A stretch of DNA of 7,383 nucleotides. It comes from an uncultured Cytophagaceae bacterium. Lineage in GTDB: Bacteria > Bacteroidota > Bacteroidia > Cytophagales > Spirosomataceae. The stretch covers positions 1-7,383 of the forward strand of contig CAILUB010000058.1 in NCBI GenBank assembly GCA_903837305.1, in the 5' to 3' direction. Numbering within the stretch: position 1 is the first letter of the stretch; each line of letters starts with the position of its first letter. This document shows positions 1 through 5,142 of the stretch, one piece after another. The position numbers and the translations under genes were made by a program. Under the pieces are notes generated by a model. It saw nothing but the letters and a program-made list of their open reading frames with translations. It made no database searches and was not told the DNA's origin.

Positions 1-295
1 CCCTAAGATCGAAAAGTTATCTAAGAAGATTGAAGAAAGTCCTTATGCCACTTTAATGGAGGCTATTTATGCAGAAGGTGGCGTGGTGTTATATGATGAA
101 TGTAACGCAGCTGACTATGCTTCGACGTTAAACGATATCAAGCCATTGAATGAATTGATCAAGAAATACCAGCCGGATTATGCGAAAGAGGATATCCTTT
201 TCTTAAAGGAATTTGTGCTGTGGGCGCTGGCGGAGTATCAGAAACTGGGTAAGGAAAGACTGACTAACGGGTTTCAGTTTCGTGATTTGTTTTAG
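1..295 (+). CDS. C-terminal end of a probable ChlI-like AAA+ ATPase (magnesium chelatase subunit I family), partial
   Basis: This is the 3' end of a gene that begins before the window. The frame is open from base 2 through a TAG stop at 293-295, giving about 97 residues. The ATG at 56 is internal, because the same frame continues upstream as PKIEKLSKKIEESPYATLME, so it should not be taken as the start. The visible part is charged and probably helical, ending in the segment EFVLWALAEYQKLGKERL and then GFQFRDLF. From memory this ending resembles the C-terminus of the Bacteroidota proteins annotated as magnesium chelatase subunit I or sigma-54-interacting/MoxR-like ATPases, which usually occur without chlorophyll synthesis. 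No Walker motifs are visible because the ATPase core lies outside the window, so the family call rests only on the tail. The gene converges on mnmE across a 332-bp spacer, and a long inverted repeat that could end its transcript starts about 40 bases after the stop. Confidence 0.5.
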   Translation, partial: PKIEKLSKKIEESPYATLMEAIYAEGGVVLYDECNAADYASTLNDIKPLNELIKKYQPDYAKEDILFLKEFVLWALAEYQKLGKERLTNGFQFRDLF

Positions 296-335
296 AAAAA
301 CTTGAACTATTTCGAAGTCCCATTTGAAAATGGCC

Positions 336-400
336 GATTTCTACTTACCATTCTTAAAAGTGGCCTACGACATATTTTTTACGAATGGTAAGTAGGAATC
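336..400 (+). terminator. Long inverted repeat (about 25-bp stem), possible terminator of the upstream plus-strand gene
   Basis: Left arm 336-353 and right arm 383-400 are complementary at 17 of 18 positions. The inner 13 (341-353, CTACTTACCATTC, against 383-395) are perfect, and the one exception (340/396) is a T/G pair. After a single mismatch (354/382) the stem continues inward with 355-359 against 377-381 and a further G/T pair at 360/376, leaving a loop of about 15 nt (361-375). Both non-canonical pairs are G-U if the plus strand is the RNA but A-C if the minus strand is, which favours a plus-strand transcript. The stem is AT-rich and the sequence after it is U/C-rich rather than a pure U-tract, so it is not a textbook intrinsic terminator. 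A palindromic interspersed element is the main alternative. The structure is certain as sequence; the function is inferred. Confidence 0.55.
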
Positions 401-443
401 TCTATCTATTATCTATACTCTCTTATCTCTAATCTAAAATAGC

Positions 444-458
444 ATCGCCGCAGGCGGT
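444..458 (+). repeat. Hairpin of repeat unit A
   Basis: Arms CGCC (446-449) and GGCG (453-456) enclose the 3-nt loop GCA. The stem extends by a T/G pair (445/457) and an A/T pair (444/458) to six pairs. The T/G pair would be G-U in a plus-strand RNA and a C-A mismatch in a minus-strand RNA. It lies just after the AAAATAGC end of heptad run A, the same place as the hairpins of units B and C. Confidence 0.6.
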
Positions 459-463
459 TCCAT

Positions 464-491
464 CTTTGATCTTTGAACTTTGGTCTTTGCT
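464..491. repeat. Four tandem CTTTGNN heptads
   Basis: CTTTGAT, CTTTGAA, CTTTGGT and CTTTGCT stand head to tail at 464, 471, 478 and 485. They have the same 7-nt period as the TCTCTAN runs but a different word and a different phase, since the next TCTCTAC begins at 497, five bases off register. Unit B has a weaker counterpart in its linker (CTTTGTG at 555, followed by CTTTTGCT). Two different heptad words alternating inside one element point to repeat expansion by slippage. Confidence 0.75.
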
Positions 492-534
492 TTATATCTC
501 TACTCTATACTCTCCTCTCTCTAATCTAAATAGC

Positions 535-549
535 ATCGCCACGGGCGAT
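535..549. repeat. Hairpin of repeat unit B
   Basis: ATCGCC (535-540) and GGCGAT (544-549) form a perfect 6-bp inverted repeat around the loop ACG, directly after TCTAAATAGC. It differs from the unit A hairpin at several bases. Position 548/536 is A-T here where unit A has G-T at 457/445, so pairing is kept while sequence changes. This suggests that the folded form matters to the element. Confidence 0.65.
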
Positions 550-614
550 ACCAACTTTGTGCTTTTGCTCTATGATTTACATCTCTACTCTATACTCTCT
601 TATCTCTACTCTTT

Positions 615-633
615 AAATAGCCTTCAGCTATTT
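615..633. repeat. Hairpin of repeat unit C, built from the mnmE stop region
   Basis: AAATAGC (615-621) and GCTATTT (627-633) are perfect 7-bp arms around the loop CTTCA. The left arm is the conserved AAATAGC end of heptad run C. The right arm is the last lysine codon of mnmE (631-633), its TAG stop (628-630) and one base beyond. On the minus strand it would fold at the very end of the mnmE message, followed by purine-rich sequence rather than a U-tract. It may protect or end the transcript, but it lacks the tail of an intrinsic terminator. Confidence 0.6.
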
Positions 634-1989
634 CCCGATACAAAACTTCCCAAAGATATTCTTCAGCAAATCGTCATTCGATATCTGCCCAGTAATCTCA
701 CCTAAATGGTGCAAGGCATAGCGAAGGTCTTGCGCGATAAGATCGCCAGTTAAGCCTGTTTGCAACGCGTTAAGGACACCTTCTAAGGTTTCTTGCGTTT
801 GTAATAACTGCTGGTAATGACGCAAATTCGTCACTAAAGTGCCATTCGTGCTTACTTGATCTAATCCGACTACGTTTAACAAGGCAGATTCGAGGTCGTT
901 TAGTCCGTCGCGGTTTTTAGCTGAGATGGGGATTAAATCGGGGATGGCTGTTTGAAATGCAGATAAATCAGTAATCTGATCTACTTTGTTCAACAACTTT
1001 ATCACAGGGATTTCCAAAGCCCCTAAAGCTTCCACGCCGGCCGCGAGTCCTTCAGGCGTTTCAGAAGTAGCATCTGCCATGTAAATAACCACTTGCGCTT
1101 TCTTAACCCAAGCCTGCGTTCTCTCCACTCCAAGCGCTTCGATGACATCTGAAGTTTCGCGAAGACCAGCTGTATCCACTAAACGGAATTTAATTCCACC
1201 TAAGGTCCACTCGTCCTCTAGGGAATCGCGGGTTGTTCCAGCGATGTCAGATACAATAGCACGATCCTCGTTCAATAAGGCATTTAATAAGGTCGATTTA
1301 CCTGCATTGGGTTTACCCACAATTACCGTGGCAACTCCATTCTTCACCGCATTTCCGGCTCTAAAGCTGGAAACCAATGGACGAATATTCGTTAATAATT
1401 GATTGACTAAGGCTTCTAAATCTTTGCGATCCGCAAATTCCACGTCCTCCTCACCAAAGTCTAATTCGAGTTCGATTAAAGAAGCGAAGTGGATTAATTC
1501 CTCGCGTAAAGCAGCTAACTCTTTTGAAAAACCACCGCGCAGTTGGTGCAAAGCGGCATTTTGGGCTGCGGCAGAATCAGCGGCGATGACGTCAGCTACG
1601 GCTTCTGCTTGGGCTAAGTCGAAGGCTCCGTTAAGGAAAGCACGCTGGGTGAATTCGCCGGGGCGAGCGAAGCGAGCCCCCTGTTCTACAAACAATTGCA
1701 AGATACTCTCTTGGATGAAAGGGGATCCGTGGCACGAAATTTCGACCACGTTTTCCTTCGTATAGGAACGGGGAGCAATATATAAACTAGCGACTACCTC
1801 GTCATAGACACGACCAGCAGACTCAATACGACCATAATGAATCGTATGAGAAGCTTGGGTGGAAAGATCTTTGGGCTTAAAAACGGCATTCACGATTTCG
1901 ATCGCTCGATCTCCTGAAAGACGTATCACCCCGATCGCTCCTACCCCTGCAGGCGTCGCTAAGGCTACAATCGTGTCGCTAAAATTCAT
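628..1989 (-). CDS. mnmE: tRNA uridine-5-carboxymethylaminomethyl(34) synthesis GTPase MnmE
   Basis: MnmE is a cytoplasmic GTPase that works with MnmG to modify the wobble uridine U34 of several tRNAs, using a folate-derived one-carbon unit. At 453 residues it has the usual family length. The N-terminal folate-binding domain covers about residues 1-120 and includes VVEISCHGSP (81-90) and RPGEFTQRAFLNGAFDLAQA (109-128). A helical domain brackets the G domain, whose motifs are all intact: G1 GKPNAGKS (225-232), G2 TT (252-253), G3 DTAG (272-275), G4 NKVD (334-337) and G5 SAK (356-358). The protein ends in the characteristic CIGK with Cys450, so it is complete. The ATG at 1989 starts MNFSDTIVALATPAG, the normal family start, only 3 nt after the stop of the SCP2 gene, which indicates co-transcription. 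No clear Shine-Dalgarno is present. Its stop codon is part of the unit C repeat hairpin. Confidence 0.98.
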   Translation of the reverse strand: MNFSDTIVALATPAGVGAIGVIRLSGDRAIEIVNAVFKPKDLSTQASHTIHYGRIESAGRVYDEVVASLYIAPRSYTKENVVEISCHGSPFIQESILQLFVEQGARFARPGEFTQRAFLNGAFDLAQAEAVADVIAADSAAAQNAALHQLRGGFSKELAALREELIHFASLIELELDFGEEDVEFADRKDLEALVNQLLTNIRPLVSSFRAGNAVKNGVATVIVGKPNAGKSTLLNALLNEDRAIVSDIAGTTRDSLEDEWTLGGIKFRLVDTAGLRETSDVIEALGVERTQAWVKKAQVVIYMADATSETPEGLAAGVEALGALEIPVIKLLNKVDQITDLSAFQTAIPDLIPISAKNRDGLNDLESALLNVVGLDQVSTNGTLVTNLRHYQQLLQTQETLEGVLNALQTGLTGDLIAQDLRYALHHLGEITGQISNDDLLKNIFGKFCIGK

Positions 1990-1992
1990 GTA

Positions 1993-2277
1993 TTACAGTA
2001 AATTCGTCAACTTCATCGCGACAGACATATCGCCAGAGATTTTTACCTTACCCGTCATTACGGCCATCATCGAATTTAATTCGCCGTTTAAGATCGAAGT
2101 AAATGTTTCCTCAGTTGTTGAGATGGTGCAATCTGAATCTAAATTTTCATTTGATACAGCTCCATCCGCACCTACGACGATGATTCCGCCTGGAAAAGCA
2201 AATTTAAAGGATACGCCTTGACCGCCTTTTTGGGCAGCTAAAGCAATAATGCGATCGTTGATTTCTTGAAATGTCAT
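1993..2277 (-). CDS. SCP2 sterol-binding domain protein
   Basis: This is a 94-residue protein made of a single SCP2 (sterol carrier protein 2) domain, a fold with a hydrophobic tunnel that binds lipids or fatty acyl compounds. The family signature is clear in the second half: F59-TSILNGELNSMMAVMTGKVKISGDMSVAMKL, ending about residue 90. The N-terminal half has the expected strand pattern, with VSFKFAFPGGIIVVGADGAV. No signal peptide or membrane segment is seen, so it is probably cytoplasmic. Free-standing SCP2 proteins of this size are common in bacteria, but their ligand and role are mostly unknown, and I cannot assign one here. The gene lies 42 nt after the nuclease stop and 3 nt before mnmE. 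A TAATTTTG box 18 nt before the ATG could start transcription of this gene and mnmE. The start fits the family length. Confidence 0.9.
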   Translation of the reverse strand: MTFQEINDRIIALAAQKGGQGVSFKFAFPGGIIVVGADGAVSNENLDSDCTISTTEETFTSILNGELNSMMAVMTGKVKISGDMSVAMKLTNLL

Positions 2278-2295
2278 GTTAATTTATTTAAAGCG

Positions 2296-2303
2296 CAAAA
2301 TTA
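2296..2303 (-). promoter_or_regulatory. Possible Bacteroidota -7 promoter element before the SCP2 gene
   Basis: On the minus strand this reads TAATTTTG, an exact match to the TAnnTTTG form of the -7 element used by the primary sigma factor of Bacteroidota. It lies 18 nt before the ATG of the SCP2 gene in the 42-nt gap, so a start site a few bases downstream would leave a leader of about 10-15 nt. The partner -33 TTTG is not well placed: a TTTG occurs only 12 nt upstream, shorter than the usual spacing of about 19. The region is AT-rich, so chance matches are likely. Confidence 0.3.
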
Positions 2304-2319
2304 AGTCATTTTCATCAAA

Positions 2320-5142
2320 CTACACGTTTCGATGGCAAATTGAGGTAAAATCACAGTAAGTACATTGGTCTAAATTGACCGTTTTTTCAAAGGCTTCATC
2401 GGAAGATATGAGAGACTCCACCCAATATTTAATTAATTTCTCCGATTCCTGCACGAATTCGGTTACCGATTCGCCTTCCGTAAATTCTAAGGACGATGAG
2501 ATTAACTTATCTTTAAAATTTCGGAAAGAAATAATACCGGGCTGCAAGGAGATACGGCCTAATTCGAGATCTTTCAAGAATTCCTTTCTGTCCGATGGGG
2601 ATTTTTGCAATTCCTTCGTCACTAAATACTTGTACATCCACAATTGAAATAATTTAGCATTCAGTTCTTTTTCCTGTAATGTCTCTGCTAAACTCTCGCC
2701 AGCTTTCACGTCTTTATTTTCCACTTTCCCAGTTTTGTAATCAACGATTCGCAGAACTGAGCCGCCTTTCAAATCCAATCGGTCTATTCGGCCCTTCATT
2801 TTGACTGGCCAAATTTCAGTACCCACCGGAACTTCAACCACCGTTTTGACTACTTCCTCCACGGCTAACAATTGAATCCGATCTTCATACCAAGACGCGG
2901 ATTCTTCGAAATAGCTTCCTAATAAAGTTTTGGCAACCTCCTGAAGCACATAATTAAATCCTTTTTCGACCTCGAAATTACCCTCTCGTTCTTTGATTTC
3001 ATCCATCGCCTTAGCTAACAAGGGAGCAATCAACTCTTTCTTTTGAGATACAGAAAGACAGTCTTCCCAGCCTCCTGAAGCAATCATTTGCTTATCGAGT
3101 AATTCCAAAACCTTGTGCACCCAGGTTCCGAATACATCTGCCCCCATCTCATCATCGCGCTGTTTTTCTTGTTGCAGGTTGACAATTTGAGAGAAATAAT
3201 ACTTCAAAGAACAGCTCGCGAACATCGCGACAGAAGAGGGCGATAATCCCCGATTCTCTAGCAGCGACTTAATTTCTGCAATCAACTCTGGCGTTTTTTC
3301 AATTCGAAGAGCTAATTCCGGATTTTTCACCGCATCCGAACTGAATTTAACGACAGGTTCACGCAAAGTTAAATGTGGATTCTTTTTGGCCCAATCATAA
3401 CGAATCTGACGTATAAATCGACTCACCTCCGCGGAAGACGAATCATTCTGCACATAGACCAACATCACCTCTTTAGGCCGCTGCAATAAGCGATAAAAGT
3501 GATAGCTCGTCACCGCATCCGCTTGCGTAAACGTAGGCAGCGAAAAAGCCGCCATATTCGCAATGTCCACTGGAATTAAACTTTCCCGTTTACGCGTACC
3601 CGGCAAACTGCCTTCATTCAACGAGAGAACAATTACCCGATCAAAATCCAATGTCCGCGTTTCCAACAATCCCATCACATGGAGTGAACGATTTTCAGCT
3701 CCCTCAAAAGTCATTTTCTGTTGCTGAAGTAATTGTTTACAGAGCGCTTGACCACTTTTGACAGAAATAAATGAATTCGCTTGTGCTATTTCTTCCAACT
3801 TATCTAACACGGTCAAAGCTTGCAAAATAGCCTGCGATTCCGCATCCCAATCGTCTTTATCAGTTTTGTACAGAATATCCGTTAATAAGCGAATCAAAGC
3901 TTTCAGGCAATCTTCGAAAGTGGATGAAGACGGTATAAAAATGTTACCCCCGCTCGGAACTTGTGAGAGATATAAATCTGTCTCTTTCCAAGCAGGTACC
4001 TTGACGGAATTCATCAATGGATGTTCTTTCAAGGATTTAACTAAAGCAATGGGATATTTTTCCAAAGGAACCATAGACCACCACATCTCCATCAACGAAA
4101 ATACTTGGGACTTCTTCAACGAATACCCCATCGTGATATTCAAACGATCTTTAAATTCCCCTAAATAGGGCAATAAAGAATCCAAAAGACTCTCATCCCC
4201 TAAAACCAAGGCCACTTGTTCTACATCTCCGTGCTCACTTTGCCAAGCCCTGATTTGCTCCAAAGCCACAAAAATCTGAGCCGATGGATTCGCTAAACCG
4301 ATAATCTCGACTTCTTTTGGTTTTTCTACCAAATCCCGTTCCATCCAATGAAAGGGTCCACGAGATAAATAAGCAGAACTTCCCGGATTCGAATAATCGC
4401 GTAACCAATTCCCTGCCCGATGGTGCTGGTTTTTAACATAATATTCATCCACATCCCAAAGCGTCTGCGCCACATTCTCCTGCAATAACAAGCGAATAAT
4501 GGTCTCCTCCGATTTAGACAAAGCATTAAAACCGACAAAATAAATCTGCTTAAAACCAAGTGATTTACCCGCCTCTAATAGCTCTACCAGTTTTCGATAA
4601 GCGAGCCCCCGATAGGTAGTTCCCTTCGATTCCAACCTACTTTTCAGCCGAATATAGACCTCTAAAAGCGAGTCGTATAATTTAAAATAAGCCTGCGTAT
4701 TAGGTGTGATCCAACCATCCGCCTGATCTTGACCATATTCCTGCCCCCAGCGTTCAATCGATTTAGCTTCAGATAGAAAGGAAAACAAGGCTGACGGATC
4801 CACTAAATACAGATCCAACGTATCGAAATCCTTCAACATCATCTGGCCCCAGGTCACAAAGCGATCAAAATCAACCTTCGAATCAACCTCCTTAAAACAG
4901 GCATAAGCCTCCATTAACAGATCGATTGGATCCTCTAAGACTGAATCAGACATCTGTAACGCAAATTCCTCGATTGTAAAGAAGGAAGGAGATAAAAAGG
5001 GCCTATCCCCTCGTATGGCTAATTCTTTTTTCAGGTAAAGAATACCCCGTTGCGAGGGCATCACGACGGCTATGTCTTTCAACCCTTCCATGCCATGAGC
5101 TTGGAAAAGGTGATCAGCCGTTTTACCTAAAAATGTCTGCAT
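2320..5142 (-). CDS. AddB-like PD-(D/E)XK nuclease with Fe-S cysteines
   Basis: A 940-residue protein of the AddB/RecB-type nuclease family, expected to process DNA ends in double-strand break repair together with an AddA-type helicase. The N-terminal two thirds is helicase-like: VVMPSQRGILYLKKEL (27-42) and LSLNEGSLPG (506-515), the latter like the NEGxxP motif of AddB and RecB/RecC. I see no Walker A (GxxGxGKT/S), so this part is probably a structural or DNA-scanning domain rather than an active motor; many Bacteroidota members appear similar. The C-terminal nuclease has GTWVH (672-676), GRIDRLD (784-790), DYKTGK (801-806) and QLWMY (833-837). Cys644 with Cys927-x2-Cys930-x5-Cys936 matches the split four-cysteine 4Fe-4S site of AddB. 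Its ATG overlaps the GMC gene stop in TAATG, and a purine-rich AAGGAAAT lies a few bases before the start. No addA is in the window. The symbol addB is withheld because the family is diverged. Confidence 0.88.
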   Translation of the reverse strand: MQTFLGKTADHLFQAHGMEGLKDIAVVMPSQRGILYLKKELAIRGDRPFLSPSFFTIEEFALQMSDSVLEDPIDLLMEAYACFKEVDSKVDFDRFVTWGQMMLKDFDTLDLYLVDPSALFSFLSEAKSIERWGQEYGQDQADGWITPNTQAYFKLYDSLLEVYIRLKSRLESKGTTYRGLAYRKLVELLEAGKSLGFKQIYFVGFNALSKSEETIIRLLLQENVAQTLWDVDEYYVKNQHHRAGNWLRDYSNPGSSAYLSRGPFHWMERDLVEKPKEVEIIGLANPSAQIFVALEQIRAWQSEHGDVEQVALVLGDESLLDSLLPYLGEFKDRLNITMGYSLKKSQVFSLMEMWWSMVPLEKYPIALVKSLKEHPLMNSVKVPAWKETDLYLSQVPSGGNIFIPSSSTFEDCLKALIRLLTDILYKTDKDDWDAESQAILQALTVLDKLEEIAQANSFISVKSGQALCKQLLQQQKMTFEGAENRSLHVMGLLETRTLDFDRVIVLSLNEGSLPGTRKRESLIPVDIANMAAFSLPTFTQADAVTSYHFYRLLQRPKEVMLVYVQNDSSSAEVSRFIRQIRYDWAKKNPHLTLREPVVKFSSDAVKNPELALRIEKTPELIAEIKSLLENRGLSPSSVAMFASCSLKYYFSQIVNLQQEKQRDDEMGADVFGTWVHKVLELLDKQMIASGGWEDCLSVSQKKELIAPLLAKAMDEIKEREGNFEVEKGFNYVLQEVAKTLLGSYFEESASWYEDRIQLLAVEEVVKTVVEVPVGTEIWPVKMKGRIDRLDLKGGSVLRIVDYKTGKVENKDVKAGESLAETLQEKELNAKLFQLWMYKYLVTKELQKSPSDRKEFLKDLELGRISLQPGIISFRNFKDKLISSSLEFTEGESVTEFVQESEKLIKYWVESLISSDEAFEKTVNLDQCTYCDFTSICHRNV

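Larger units (their letters stand above)
296..627. other. Convergent intergenic spacer filled with inverted and heptameric repeats
   Basis: This 332-bp stretch separates the stop of the plus-strand partial gene from the stop of mnmE. No credible coding sequence is present. The single open frame that crosses it (466-705) is made of repeat sequence and runs antisense into mnmE. The content in order is: a small inverted repeat at 320-333 (CCATTT/AAATGG), a long inverted repeat at 336-400, and three composite repeat units from 399 to 633. From about 399 onward the plus strand is very rich in C and T. As a junction between converging genes it is expected to hold transcription ends for both sides, but no classical GC-rich stem with a long T-run is visible for either strand. 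Confidence 0.85.
399..633. repeat. Three-copy composite repeat: pyrimidine heptad run plus short hairpin
   Basis: Three related units follow each other in the convergent spacer. Unit A covers about 399-496, unit B 497-581 and unit C 582-633. The shared word CTATACTC falls at 413, 505 and 590, so the spacing is 92 and then 85 bases. Each unit starts with five or six 7-nt steps of consensus TCTCTAN, for example TCTCTAC, TCTATAC, TCTCTTA. Each run ends in AAATAGC or AAAATAGC and is followed directly by a short inverted repeat. A linker of about 30-40 bases containing CTTTG words leads from A to B and from B to C. Unit C stops at the mnmE stop codon. Read on the minus strand the unit is hairpin, GCTATTT, then purine-rich heptads. 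I infer a dispersed, non-coding repeat family that is probably present elsewhere in this genome. Confidence 0.85.

Noticed and set aside
320..333. Small inverted repeat CCATTT/AAATGG after the partial plus-strand gene
   Set aside because: The loop would be only 2-4 nt and the stem five or six mostly AT pairs, so it is too weak to call as a terminator on its own.
336..400. Terminal inverted repeats of an insertion sequence
   Set aside because: The arms are only about 30 bases apart with no transposase between or beside them, and no target duplication was found around them.
399..633. CRISPR array
   Set aside because: The repeated units are imperfect, internally heptameric and of unequal spacing (92 and 85 bases), with no conserved repeat and unique spacer pattern and no cas genes nearby.
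466..705. Plus-strand open frame of 79 codons crossing the spacer
   Set aside because: It consists of repeat sequence rich in Leu, Ser and Tyr from the CT-rich heptads, then runs antisense into mnmE. No family resemblance or initiation signal was seen.
1142..2221. Several plus-strand open frames of 86-120 codons opposite mnmE and the SCP2 gene
   Set aside because: They mirror the minus-strand codons, have low-complexity Ser/Ala/Lys composition, and overlap genes whose families are certain.
4326..4559. Minus-strand open frame of 77 codons inside the nuclease gene
   Set aside because: It is a different frame of the same strand within a continuous 940-codon gene, with an Arg/Cys/Trp/Met-rich composition typical of shadow frames.
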